Virus record (IMG/VR): IMGVR_UViG_3300020215_000153
Location: 1-20,892 of that record
Direction: 5' to 3' (one strand)
Origin: a virus
Length of the DNA stretch: 20,892 nt
Every line of letters starts with the position of its first letter. The first letter of the stretch is position 1. Below the pieces are notes generated by a model. It was not told the origin of the DNA, ran no database searches, and worked only from the letters and a program-made list of their open reading frames with translations. The translations under genes and the position numbers were made by a program. Below, piece after piece: positions 13,109 to 20,603 of this stretch.

Positions 13109-13341
13109 TGGATGACGTGCTTTTTGAAATGATCCGGAGAAAGTTTCGCCACACGATGGCTGAAAAGTCTGCCGCTGAGATCCGGGCGATTCGTAAGGCT
13201 CTCTCTGAAGTGATGAAGATGAATCATATCCAAGTCTTGGCCCTTCTTTCGGATCTTGATCTTTTGGAGAGTTATAAAAATAAAGTTCATTCCACGGCTG
13301 AAGAGTGGGAACGGATTGAGGATAGTTTTTACAAGTCTTAA
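13108..13341 (+). CDS. Small helical hypothetical protein
   Basis: A 77-residue helical protein (KFRHTMAEKSAAEIRAIRKA then SEVMKMNHIQVLALLSDLDL) starting at a TAATG junction. It has no cysteine motif, signal or membrane helix. It sits directly upstream of the single-strand annealing protein gene and could be an accessory factor of that module. Opposing ORFs on the - strand across this region are shadows. Confidence 0.6.
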   Translation: MDDVLFEMIRRKFRHTMAEKSAAEIRAIRKALSEVMKMNHIQVLALLSDLDLLESYKNKVHSTAEEWERIEDSFYKS

Positions 13342-13363
13342 ACAAAATTCCCAGGAGGAAAAA

Positions 13364-14086
13364 ATGAAAACGCAAATAGAGGTTAAGAATAGTCCGGTTG
13401 AGTTGTCGCAGGATAATTCGCCGGCTGAAATGATCCGAGTTGCTGTAAGTCAAGGAGCTGATCTTGAAAAGTTAGCCAAGCTTCTGGATCTTCAAGAGCG
13501 GTGGGAAGCGAATGAGGCTCGCAAGGCCTACCATAAGGCAATGGCTGCGTTTAAAGCTACCCCCCCTAGAATTGAGAAAGATAAGCATGTTTCTTTCGGA
13601 GCTGGAAAAACCTCTTATAACCATGCGTCATTGGCGAATGTGTGCGACAAGATTAATGCTGCGTTAAGCAAATATGGTTTATCCGCATCTTGGCGTACTC
13701 AGCAAAACGGACACATTTCCGTGACTTGCAGAATTACTCACGAAATGGGGCATTATGAAGAGACAACCCTTTCTGCTCCTGCTGATACATCTGGATCTAA
13801 AAATTCGATTCAGGCCATTGGTAGTACGAATACCTACCTTCAGAGATATACACTCCTATCCTTAACCGGATTAGCGACTGATGACCAAGATGATGACGCT
13901 AAATCGGTTGATGTTGAATACATAACTGAGGCTCAAGCCTCAACATTAGCTGATTACATTATGTCTACTGGAGCTAATGAAGAGAAGTTTCTCAAATGGT
14001 TAGGAGTTGAGTCTTTGGAAGTGATCCCAAAAAGTCTTTATCAAAAGGCCTTAACCGCACTTCAGGCTAAGGAGAAAAAGAAATGA
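13364..14086 (+). CDS. erf: ERF-type single-strand annealing protein
   Basis: A 240-residue protein. The ATG at 13364 follows a strong AGGAGG ribosome binding site, so a longer upstream reading is rejected. Residues 40-185 carry the ERF pattern: KAYHKAMAAFKATPPRIEKD, SYNHASLANVCDKINAALSK, and IQAIGSTNTYLQRYTLLSLT followed by GLATDDQDDDA. ERF proteins bind single-stranded DNA and promote annealing in phage recombination and circularisation. The next gene encodes a YqaJ-type exonuclease, a standard partner that makes the 3' overhangs. The two genes overlap by four bases. Confidence 0.88.
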   Translation: MKTQIEVKNSPVELSQDNSPAEMIRVAVSQGADLEKLAKLLDLQERWEANEARKAYHKAMAAFKATPPRIEKDKHVSFGAGKTSYNHASLANVCDKINAALSKYGLSASWRTQQNGHISVTCRITHEMGHYEETTLSAPADTSGSKNSIQAIGSTNTYLQRYTLLSLTGLATDDQDDDAKSVDVEYITEAQASTLADYIMSTGANEEKFLKWLGVESLEVIPKSLYQKALTALQAKEKKK

Positions 14087-14682
14087 TTATTCTCGATTGC
14101 GAACAACTTAGCGAGGAGTGGCGAGCTGCTAGAGGAGGAATCCCCACAGCCTCCTGTTTTGACAAGATCATAACTACGAAGGGCGAGCCTTCAAAACAAG
14201 CGGAGAAATACCTTAATCAGCTTGCTGGGGAGAGGGTTTCTGGAACTACGGAAGAAGGCTTTAAAAGTGCGTACATGAACAGAGGGAACGAGGTGGAGGC
14301 CGAAGCTAGAGAATTTTACGAGCTAATCACTGACTCGGTTGTTCAAAAAGTCGGAATTTGTTACGCGAACGAAGATAAAAAATACTCATGCAGTCCGGAT
14401 GGTCTTGTTGGTGAAGACGGTGGAATCCAGATCAAATGCCCTAGCATGGCGGTTCATGTTGGTTATTTGCGAGACAACAAACTTCCTATGGATTATTTCC
14501 AGCAAGTCCAGGGCGAGCTTTTTGTCACGGGTCGGAAGTGGTGGGATTTTATTTCTTACTATCCGGGTATTAAACCTTTGATTGTTCGGGTTGAAAGGGA
14601 TGAGAAATTTATCAAAGCTTTGGAAATTGAGCTTGAAGTTTTTTGCAAGCAATTAGAGGAAGTTGTAGAAAGGATTAAATAA
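14083..14682 (+). CDS. YqaJ/lambda-Exo-type 5'-3' exonuclease with Gln at a catalytic position
   Basis: A 199-residue protein with the YqaJ viral recombinase layout: ARGGIPTASCFDKI, NRGNEVEAEAREFY (65-79), YSCSPDGLVGEDG (101-113) with D106, IQIKCPS (115-121) with K118, then YFQQVQGELFVTGRKWWDF and a final helix. In lambda exonuclease the metal site uses D119, E129 and K131 in SPDGL and LELKCP. Here the E129 equivalent is Gln116 (codon CAG), a one-base change from GAG. If this alignment is right, metal binding would be weakened. The gene sits between the annealing protein and a coiled-coil gene. Confidence 0.85.
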   Translation: MIILDCEQLSEEWRAARGGIPTASCFDKIITTKGEPSKQAEKYLNQLAGERVSGTTEEGFKSAYMNRGNEVEAEAREFYELITDSVVQKVGICYANEDKKYSCSPDGLVGEDGGIQIKCPSMAVHVGYLRDNKLPMDYFQQVQGELFVTGRKWWDFISYYPGIKPLIVRVERDEKFIKALEIELEVFCKQLEEVVERIK

Positions 14683-15572
14683 TGGAAAACCAATTAGAAG
14701 TCATTGTCAAAGAAAGTCAACTTGAACCTTCAAAAGCTCAGTACATTTTAGAGAATTTCAAAGACTATTTTGCTATTGCAGCAGAGTGGGAGGCTAAGGC
14801 TAAAACTCTTGTGGTTAGCAGACCCGATCAAACGGCAGAAATGCAGATGGCGAGGACTGGGAGATTGTTTTTACGAGAAAAGCGCATTGCTGTTGAGAGC
14901 TCGCGCAAGAAGCTTAAAGAACAATCTTTAAGGGAGGGGAAGGCTATTGATGGAATCGCCAATGTCCTAAAGGCGTTGATTGTTCCCATTGAAGAGTACC
15001 TAGATAAGCAGGAGCGTTTTGTAGAGATTGAGCAAGAAAAGAAAGAAGCGTCTATCCGTCTTGAGATTGAAAAACGCATGGAAGAAGAGCGAATAGCCAA
15101 GGAAAGGGCTGAAGCTGAGGAGCAGGAGCGTATCAGATTAGAAAACGAACGTCTTAAAAAAGAAGCTGCGGAGCAAGCGTTAAAGGCCGCTGAAGAACGC
15201 AAAAAACAGGAAGCTTTATTAGCCGCTGAACGTGCTAAAGCGGAAGAAGAGCGAAAGAAGCAAGAATCTATCCTCGCTAAAGAACGCGAGAGGGCAAATG
15301 CTGAAAAGGCTAAAGCTGAATCTGAAAAACGTGCCTTGGAAGAAAAAGCCCGTAAAGAAAAAGAAGATCAAGCAAAAAAGATTGCGGAGGAAAGAGCCAA
15401 AGCGGAAGAAGCAAAGCGAAAAGCTGAAGAGTTAGCCAGAAAGAAGCTAGACGCTGAACGTAAGGAAAAAGAACGCCTTGCGGAGCTACTTAAAAATCAA
15501 GTTGAGTGTCCTTCTTGTCATCACAAATTCCAACTTGAAAGGAAAAAGAATGAAATATCTATGTGTGCCTGA
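14682..15572 (+). CDS. Coiled-coil phage protein with a C-terminal Cys-Cys-His-His site
   Basis: A 296-residue protein. The first 115 residues form a helical globular part (YILENFKDYFAIAAEWEAKA, then RLFLREKRIAVESSRKKLKE). Residues about 118-270 are a long Lys/Glu/Ala/Arg coil with repeats such as KAEEERKKQE and RAKAEEAKRKAEE. The end carries CPSCHHKF (C276, C279, H280, H281), a possible zinc knuckle. The N-terminal part resembles phage proteins found beside Erf/RecT and exonuclease genes, possibly holding the recombination complex together. The TAATG start follows the exonuclease stop; the next gene begins 23 bases before its end. Confidence 0.7.
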   Translation: MENQLEVIVKESQLEPSKAQYILENFKDYFAIAAEWEAKAKTLVVSRPDQTAEMQMARTGRLFLREKRIAVESSRKKLKEQSLREGKAIDGIANVLKALIVPIEEYLDKQERFVEIEQEKKEASIRLEIEKRMEEERIAKERAEAEEQERIRLENERLKKEAAEQALKAAEERKKQEALLAAERAKAEEERKKQESILAKERERANAEKAKAESEKRALEEKARKEKEDQAKKIAEERAKAEEAKRKAEELARKKLDAERKEKERLAELLKNQVECPSCHHKFQLERKKNEISMCA

Positions 15573-15768
15573 AAAATACGAATCTAATGGGGAAGAAAAG
15601 GTTTCGTGGAAGCGGATTGGCGAGACCTTTGTCGGAAAAAACGGTAAGCAATACGTCAAGCTTTACCACATGCCAGGAACCTTGATTCATGTTTATGAGG
15701 AAAAGAAACAAGAGTCGAAACAAGCCAAGTATGACGAATTTGGCGCAGATAACGATGTTAATTTCTAA
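15550..15768 (+). CDS. Small hypothetical protein, beta-rich
   Basis: The ATG at 15550 has an AAAGGA ribosome binding site seven bases upstream; it lies inside the end of the coiled-coil gene. The 72-residue product (VSWKRIGETFVGKNGKQYVK then YHMPGTLIHVYEEK) has a beta-sheet core, resembling small phage proteins of the 'TFxGKNGxxY' type that accompany single-stranded DNA metabolism genes. A longer reading from 15478 lacks a ribosome binding site. Its stop meets the next start in TAATG. Confidence 0.65.
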   Translation: MKYLCVPEKYESNGEEKVSWKRIGETFVGKNGKQYVKLYHMPGTLIHVYEEKKQESKQAKYDEFGADNDVNF

Positions 15769-16184
15769 TGCCTAGAGTTAAAGCTAAAGTCCTCGCCACG
15801 AAGATTGATAACGGCCAAATGCTGGCGAAATTACAGTTTAATGGCTCCCTGCCAAGATCTGGAGAAATACTGACGGTCAAGTGGGGAAGCACCAGAACCC
15901 TGCCTCAAAACTCACTTTATTGGGTTTATTTGAACTGGCTTATTAATGACGCCGGTCTAAAAGATCATGGGCATTTCTTCGCTGAAGAACTTCATCAAAA
16001 CCTAAAGAAGCATATTTTACCAAAAGATAAGCACGAAAGTATCGAGCAAGTGACAACGACGGATTTAACGAAGTCGGAATTTACTGACTACTTCGAGAAG
16101 GTTGACGCTTTCGTAAGAGAATTTTTTGAGATTGATACGACTCCTTTTTGGGATGAACACCGGGCAAATTACGGCGCAGCATGA
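15768..16184 (+). CDS. NinB-like recombination mediator
   Basis: A 138-residue protein with the layout of the NinB/Orf family: an N-terminal beta part ending in RTLPQNSLYWVYLNWL (about residues 43-58) and a helical C-terminal part with FAEELHQNLKKHILP, TTTDLTKSEFTDYFEKVDAF and FFEIDTTPFWDEHRAN. NinB/Orf of lambda binds single-stranded DNA and can stand in for RecFOR. It fits beside the ERF and exonuclease genes. Family assignment is from this motif order and is moderately certain. Confidence 0.62.
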   Translation: MPRVKAKVLATKIDNGQMLAKLQFNGSLPRSGEILTVKWGSTRTLPQNSLYWVYLNWLINDAGLKDHGHFFAEELHQNLKKHILPKDKHESIEQVTTTDLTKSEFTDYFEKVDAFVREFFEIDTTPFWDEHRANYGAA

Positions 16185-16495
16185 TCCAAGAAACCTCCAC
16201 CCAATCCTATTACGAAGAAAAGCGCAAGGGCCTGTCTGAACGGCATAATGAAATATTAAAGGCTCTTGAGAAGAATCCGCAAGGACTGACGGACTATGAA
16301 CTTGCGGTATTTCTTGGAAAACGTGATCCAAATTATGTCAGGCCCCGCAGGTTTGAGCTTTCCTCAGTTGAGTACGGATTAAAAGTTGAGCCATGTCCAG
16401 AGAAAAGGACTTGCCGGATCACCGGAAAGAAAGCGATTGCTTGGAGGATAAGAACGGAACCTTTAAAACAGCTTGATTTGCCTTTGGCTTCATAA
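16181..16495 (+). CDS. Winged-helix-like small phage protein
   Basis: A 104-residue protein. GLTDYELAVFLGKRDPNYVR and PRRFELSSVEYGLKVE followed by RTCRITGKKAIAWRI form a pattern seen in small phage proteins predicted to have a winged-helix fold: a 'LTDYELA' helix, a 'DPNxVRPRR' recognition region and a beta wing. It may bind DNA and act as a regulator or a replication accessory. It overlaps the previous gene by four bases; the 75 bases after it contain no gene. Confidence 0.62.
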   Translation: MIQETSTQSYYEEKRKGLSERHNEILKALEKNPQGLTDYELAVFLGKRDPNYVRPRRFELSSVEYGLKVEPCPEKRTCRITGKKAIAWRIRTEPLKQLDLPLAS

Positions 16496-16570
16496 AAAAA
16501 ATTTGTCCCTAATAAAAACATAGGGAATCCCCCGAAGTAAGAAGTAGGAAAAATCTTAGGAAAGGACGGA

Positions 16571-17398
16571 ATGAAGAAGTTAGAAGATTATCTTTATTAC
16601 GAAGAAAAAGACCCCAATTTAAAAATTTATTTAGGTGACTGCCTTGAAATCATGCCTTTACTACAAGATAAAAGCATAGACATGATATGGACCGACCCAC
16701 CTTACGGACACTCAAACCATGATGGCGATTTAAACGCTCGTTTAAATGATCATCGCGGAATAGAAAACAAGCCAATAGCTAACGATTCTCAAGAAGAGTT
16801 TCGTCGTGTAATTGATGGCTCTATGCGTGAAGCAGTAAGGCTATTAAAAGATGACTGCTGCTGCTGCTGCTGCTGCGGCGGCGGCGGACCTTCTCCGACA
16901 TTCGCTTGGGTTGCTAACCGTTTAGATTCAGATGGGCTTGAATTTTTTCATTCCGTTATATGGGACAAGGTTAATCCTGGGCTTGGGTGGAGATACCGAA
17001 GGCAGCATGAAATGATTATGGTGGCAAAAAAACGAGGCTCTAATCTTCTTTGGGCTAATAAAGATTTTGCTACAGCGAATATTATTTCAATTTTTCCTGA
17101 TAAAAAGCGAGTTCATCCGAACGAAAAACCGCTCTCTCTTGTAAAGAAATTTATTAGTTGGCACAGCAATCAAGGCCATCTTGTTTTTGACCCATTCCTC
17201 GGCTCAGGCACGACTTTAGTGGCTTGTAAAGAATTAAACCGCAACGGAATAGGAATAGAGATTAACGAGAAATATTGTGAAATCGCAAAAAAGAGGCTTA
17301 AGGCAACGTGCAAACCATTATTTACCGATGTAAGTGGTGCAAAAAAAGATTTACAGACCGAGATGATGCTAGGCGGCACGCCGTTAGATGCGGCCTAG
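16571..17398 (+). CDS. DNA methyltransferase (beta-group, DPPY type) with a poly-Cys run
   Basis: A 275-residue enzyme. The catalytic motif DPPY is at 42-45 (WTDPPYGHSNHDG) and the AdoMet-binding FDPFLGSGTT at 206-215, an order typical of beta-group N6-adenine or N4-cytosine methyltransferases. HPNEKP (182-187) precedes the AdoMet motif, as in other members. Residues 96-102 are seven Cys and 103-106 four Gly, coded by seven TGC and four GGN codons. I recall such Cys-Gly runs in some related phage methyltransferases. No restriction gene is next to it, so it is probably an orphan enzyme that protects phage DNA from host restriction or alters regulation. The ribosome binding site AAAGGA is good. 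Confidence 0.85.
   Translation: MKKLEDYLYYEEKDPNLKIYLGDCLEIMPLLQDKSIDMIWTDPPYGHSNHDGDLNARLNDHRGIENKPIANDSQEEFRRVIDGSMREAVRLLKDDCCCCCCCGGGGPSPTFAWVANRLDSDGLEFFHSVIWDKVNPGLGWRYRRQHEMIMVAKKRGSNLLWANKDFATANIISIFPDKKRVHPNEKPLSLVKKFISWHSNQGHLVFDPFLGSGTTLVACKELNRNGIGIEINEKYCEIAKKRLKATCKPLFTDVSGAKKDLQTEMMLGGTPLDAA
16856..16888 (+). repeat. Trinucleotide tract (TGC)7(GGC)3GGA inside the methyltransferase
   Basis: Seven perfect TGC repeats (16856-16876) followed by three GGC and one GGA. In frame it encodes Cys7-Gly4. Being in frame, slippage would alter the number of Cys or Gly without breaking the gene. The repeat is visible directly; any contingency role is speculative. Confidence 0.9.
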
Positions 17399-17425
17399 AT
17401 TTTGAAATAACAGAAAGTACCCCCA

Positions 17426-18220
17426 ATGGCTAAGAGATTCACTGATACCGAAAAGTGGAAGAAGGCTTTTTATAAAAAGTTGACGCCGGCCTATAAATGC
17501 TTTTGGAACTTTATCACTGACGACTGCGACCATAACGGCGTGTGGGAAGTGGAAGACGAACAAATTTTAGCCATTAGGATCGGAGAAAAGATAAACCTCG
17601 ATTCTGCGCTAGCAGCCTTCAATGAGGATGAGAAGAGAATCCATATTTTCGACGCTGGCCGCAAGTGGTTCATCATCCCTTTTGTAACCTTCCAATACGG
17701 TAATTTAAACCCTAAAAACCGACTTCACGAGGCTGTAAGGGCTTACCTTGACGCAAAAGGATTGTTAGCTTTGACGCCCGTTAGAGGCCCGTTAAGTGAC
17801 CCGTTAGAACGGGTCAAGGAAAAGGATAAGGACAAGGAAAAGGTAAAAGAAACGGTAAAGAAAGAAGATTTTAACCAGCTTGAAGCGTTTGAAACTGTCT
17901 GGAACGAGTACCCCGTCAGAGGCCGCCTGAAAAGGTCTGCGTCACTTCGGCTATGGTGTGAAATTGCAGTAAACCGCGATATCGTTTCGCGTGTGCAGAA
18001 ATCCATCAAAAACTACGCCGAACACCTCAAGGCAAACGACTGGAAACTGCCCCAGGAATTTCCAAACTGGCTAGAGGCTTGGCCGGATTGGGAAAACTAC
18101 AAAGAGCCTGAAAAACCAGGCTTTGAAAAACGGGAAAAAAAACCGAACCCGGATTGTTCCACGTGCAACGGGACCGGGAAGCTCCCGGACGGCCGCGGGA
18201 AATGCTGGTGTTGGTCATGA
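17426..18220 (+). CDS. Phage O-like replication protein with a C-terminal zinc motif
   Basis: A 264-residue protein. Residues 1-115 form the N-terminal region of phage replication initiators (WKKAFYKKLTPAYKCFWNFI, then DDCDHNGVWEVEDEQ and WFIIPFVTFQYGNLNPKN). Residues 130-150 are a Lys/Glu linker. Residues 155-225 form a helical domain (VWNEYPVRGRLKRSASLRLW). The C terminus CSTCNGTGKLPDGRGKCWCW resembles half of a DnaJ-type zinc centre (C-x-x-C-x-G-x-G). It would bind the origin or load the host helicase. The origin itself is not recognised. Confidence 0.68.
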   Translation: MAKRFTDTEKWKKAFYKKLTPAYKCFWNFITDDCDHNGVWEVEDEQILAIRIGEKINLDSALAAFNEDEKRIHIFDAGRKWFIIPFVTFQYGNLNPKNRLHEAVRAYLDAKGLLALTPVRGPLSDPLERVKEKDKDKEKVKETVKKEDFNQLEAFETVWNEYPVRGRLKRSASLRLWCEIAVNRDIVSRVQKSIKNYAEHLKANDWKLPQEFPNWLEAWPDWENYKEPEKPGFEKREKKPNPDCSTCNGTGKLPDGRGKCWCWS

Positions 18221-18351
18221 AATCCATCCAATGCCGTGAGTGTGGAAGAAACAAGTTTGATGGACCTTTTTGTGAGTATTGCAATGTCTATAGCTACGAA
18301 ATGGCTGACAAACTGAAGAGAGAAGAGTACGAAAGGAGCAAGAAAAAGTGA
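18217..18351 (+). CDS. 44-residue zinc-ribbon protein
   Basis: The ATG at 18217 is in an ATGA overlap with the preceding gene. The product has C6-x-x-C9 (CRECGRNKF) and C19-x-x-C22 (CEYCNVY), forming a small zinc ribbon, followed by a charged helix. A longer reading from 18154 is out of keeping with the operon spacing. The HNH gene starts on a GTG overlapping its end. A role in replication or as an adaptor is a guess. Confidence 0.72.
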   Translation: MKSIQCRECGRNKFDGPFCEYCNVYSYEMADKLKREEYERSKKK

Positions 18352-18815
18352 AGAAGTACCGGATCTTAGAAAAAACATGGCAGAACAAAACAGCCTGGAA
18401 GTTGGTAAACGAAAATTGGACTCTTTGCCATGAGATCGTTGATTTAAGAGACGGTCATGTTTGTCAAATACCCGGATGCGGAGAAACAGAAAATTTAGAC
18501 CTTGACCATGTGATCAGCCGAGGATGCAAAATCACATTTTTAGATACAGATATTTTAGGCTACTTATGCAAAACACATCACTCACATAAAAGTAAAAGAA
18601 AAGGCCAGTGGGTTGATTTAATGGTGCAGCAGATATGCCGAAGGCGCATTGGTGATGACCGATATGAGGATTATATTTTTAAATCTAAACAATGCTGCGG
18701 AAGTTTTCGATCAGTAGTTTTTCAAGAGCAACAGAACATGAAATTAAAAGAGGAATTAGCGGAGCTATTAGGTAATCGTGAGGAAAACAAAGGTGTTACG
18801 CATGAGAAACGCTGA
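18348..18815 (+). CDS. HNH endonuclease
   Basis: A 155-residue protein starting with GTG. The HNH core is visible: CQIPGCGETENLDLDHVISR (C-x-x-x-x-C then D-H), then LCKTHHSHKSKRKGQW. The DH pair and the final H-x-x-H region with Cys give the beta-beta-alpha metal fold. It may be a recombination nuclease of the NinG type or a general phage HNH protein. It is part of the coupled replication-recombination operon. Confidence 0.78.
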   Translation: MKKYRILEKTWQNKTAWKLVNENWTLCHEIVDLRDGHVCQIPGCGETENLDLDHVISRGCKITFLDTDILGYLCKTHHSHKSKRKGQWVDLMVQQICRRRIGDDRYEDYIFKSKQCCGSFRSVVFQEQQNMKLKEELAELLGNREENKGVTHEKR

Positions 18816-18948
18816 TGGTCACTTCATCGACCGCAGAAAATTAGTAGACGACAAATCCCTAGCCCCCTGGTGGGAAGCAGGGTTAACAGAGGAAGATAGG
18901 AAGCAACTGGAGCTTAAAGATAAACCAAAGGAGATCAAAACATGTTAA
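18802..18948 (+). CDS. 48-residue hypothetical protein
   Basis: A short gene overlapping the end of the HNH gene by 14 bases and the start of the SPFH gene by seven. The product (MRNADGHFIDRRKLVDDKSL, then APWWEAGLTEEDRKQLELKD) has a Trp-Trp motif and a polar helix. The tight overlaps support translation; no function is apparent. Confidence 0.55.
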   Translation: MRNADGHFIDRRKLVDDKSLAPWWEAGLTEEDRKQLELKDKPKEIKTC

Positions 18949-19787
18949 TAACAATCATTTTAGGTTTAATCGGGTTATTGGTTTTAGTGATTATTTTTAT
19001 GGGGATTAGAATCGTAAGGCCAACTGAAAATGGAGTGATTGAAACTCTTGGGAAGTTTACCCGTATGGCTGGTCCTGGTTTGAACATCATTATTCCGTTT
19101 ATTGAAAATTTGATCACTCTAGAGATTACTGAAAAAATGGTGGATGTTGAACCTCAAAAAGTAATTACGAAAGACAATCTGAATGCTGAAGTTGACGCCT
19201 TGGTTTATTACAAGGTAAAAGACTCAAAAAACGCACTTTACAACATTGATGATCACGAAGCGCAGCTTGTAGCGCTTGCGAGGACAACTTTGCGCTCAGT
19301 TCTTGGGCAGATGACATTAACTGAGGCTAATGAGAAGCGCTCAGAAATCAACCATAGGGTTGAAGAAATTTTAGATAAAGAAACCGCCAGTTATGGGGTT
19401 GACGTTTTGCGTGTCGAAATTCAGAGAATCGACCCTCCGCAAGATGTTCAGGCATCGATGAATAATATTATTAAAGCAGAACAGCAAAAGATTGCAGCAA
19501 AGAATTTGGCTGAAGCGGCTGAAACTGAAGCTGACGGCGTAAGGCGAGCTGAAATCAAAAAAGCTGAAGGATATAAACAAGCAGCGATTTTAAAGGCTCA
19601 AGGCGAAGCAGAAGCTATTCAGCTTGTAAACGAGGCTGCTGATAAGTTTTTTAAAGGCAATGCGATCGAATTAAAGAAACTTGAGACCGCCGAAAGATCA
19701 ATGGCATCAAATTCAAAGATAGTTATGTCTTCCGATTTGATCGATAGAGTTTCAAGAATCGGAAATGGTATTTTGGAAAAGATTTAA
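18942..19787 (+). CDS. SPFH/stomatin-like membrane protein
   Basis: A 281-residue protein with an N-terminal membrane helix (residues 3-21) and a typical SPFH (band 7) domain: RIVRPTENGVIETLGKFTRM, PGLNIIIPFIE, VDVEPQKVITKDNLNAEVDA, LRSVLGQMTLTEA and YGVDVLRVEIQRIDPPQDV. A coiled coil with RAEIKKAEGYKQAAILKAQG and EAEAIQLVNEAA follows, as in stomatins and HflK/HflC. Such proteins form ring-like scaffolds in membranes and regulate proteases or channels. The ribosome binding site AAAGGAGATC is strong. It is unusual in a phage early operon and was probably acquired from a bacterium; it may alter the host membrane or HflB (FtsH)-dependent control of lysogeny. Confidence 0.88.
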   Translation: MLITIILGLIGLLVLVIIFMGIRIVRPTENGVIETLGKFTRMAGPGLNIIIPFIENLITLEITEKMVDVEPQKVITKDNLNAEVDALVYYKVKDSKNALYNIDDHEAQLVALARTTLRSVLGQMTLTEANEKRSEINHRVEEILDKETASYGVDVLRVEIQRIDPPQDVQASMNNIIKAEQQKIAAKNLAEAAETEADGVRRAEIKKAEGYKQAAILKAQGEAEAIQLVNEAADKFFKGNAIELKKLETAERSMASNSKIVMSSDLIDRVSRIGNGILEKI

Positions 19788-19811
19788 TTTGTAAGCAACC
19801 CCAATAGCGAT

Positions 19812-19982
19812 ATGAAAGTAAGAATCGAGCGACCTTCAAGTGGTGAGCTAAGATACTGGAAAGTTCTGGTAGATGAAGTTATTTATGCGCTGTGTCCTTC
19901 ACAATTTACAGCAGAAAAAACAGCTCGGGCTTTTGCGATTTACATTGAGCATTTAGAGCTTTACAACAAAGTGAGTCAATAG
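19812..19982 (+). CDS. 56-residue hypothetical protein
   Basis: An ORF in the gap after the SPFH gene, starting MKVRIERPSSGELRYWKVLV and ending with a helix (EKTARAFAIYIEHLELYNKV). The alternating hydrophobic strand followed by a helix makes a reasonable small fold. No clear ribosome binding site was seen and no family recognised. Confidence 0.55.
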   Translation: MKVRIERPSSGELRYWKVLVDEVIYALCPSQFTAEKTARAFAIYIEHLELYNKVSQ

Positions 19983-19997
19983 CCGAGGGAGTGGGTA

Positions 19998-20264
19998 ATG
20001 AGCTTCGAGCTTGAATTTGATAAGCCAGTACCAGAATTAAAGAGTCGGTTTAAGAAAGTAAATCCGATGGTCATTAAGTATGGGCCCGGCCCGGAAGATA
20101 AGCGGTGCAAGCACTGTGAATATTCCGAATGGCATCAGCATGGGGCGAAGGTTTATGTCAAATGCAAGTTAAGAGGAATTACAAGAGGTGCGGGAACGGA
20201 TCATTTGGCTAATTGGGAAACCTGTAGCCGTTTCCGTGAGGAATCAGCGGTCAGCAGCAAGTAA
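19998..20264 (+). CDS. Cysteine-cluster phage protein
   Basis: An 88-residue protein with C37-x-x-C40 (RCKHCEYSEW), then KCKLRGITRGAGTDH, a central Cys, and ANWETCSRFRE with a final Cys. Four Cys with this spacing could bind zinc or an iron-sulphur centre. The 'KCxLRG ... TDHxANWxxCxxF' arrangement recurs, by my recollection, in small phage proteins of unknown function. GAGGGAG precedes the ATG. Confidence 0.68.
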   Translation: MSFELEFDKPVPELKSRFKKVNPMVIKYGPGPEDKRCKHCEYSEWHQHGAKVYVKCKLRGITRGAGTDHLANWETCSRFREESAVSSK

Positions 20265-20306
20265 AACTTTGATGGTCACGGAATAAATAAAAAGGAGATT
20301 GGGTAT

Positions 20307-20597
20307 ATGGGAATGCAAGAGTTTAGAGATGGAAGTTTTGGAGAACCAAGACCGGATTTTAAGGAACTTCTAGAGAAAGCCAACGATGAAAGCGTGAAGG
20401 GTACGCACTTCGGAATGATGGATAAACTGCATGAGTTAAAGGCTAAAGTAGAAGCAGGTCAGGTTAATCAGGATGATTTTAAGAATCAGCAGATGAACCG
20501 AATTGAAGCAATGCTTACGGCTCTAATCCTGCATTTTAACGTTCCTTATTCTGGAATATTAACAATGCCAAATACCAGTCACCCACCCCAAGGATAG
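20307..20597 (+). CDS. Hypothetical helical protein
   Basis: A 96-residue protein with a good AAAGGAG ribosome binding site 15 bases before its ATG (GGAG to ATG spacing about 11; the in-frame ATG at 20313 is possible). N terminus polar with Pro; the middle is helical (MMDKLHELKAKVEAGQVNQD) and ends with MLTALILHFN and an unstructured tail. No motif recognised. Confidence 0.6.
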   Translation: MGMQEFRDGSFGEPRPDFKELLEKANDESVKGTHFGMMDKLHELKAKVEAGQVNQDDFKNQQMNRIEAMLTALILHFNVPYSGILTMPNTSHPPQG

Positions 20598-20603
20598 GGA
20601 GTT

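Noticed and set aside
16506-16526. TCCCTA/TAGGGA stem after the winged-helix gene as a terminator
   Set aside because: Only six base pairs around a nine-base loop, with no T run after it. It might be an operator, but nothing else supports that.
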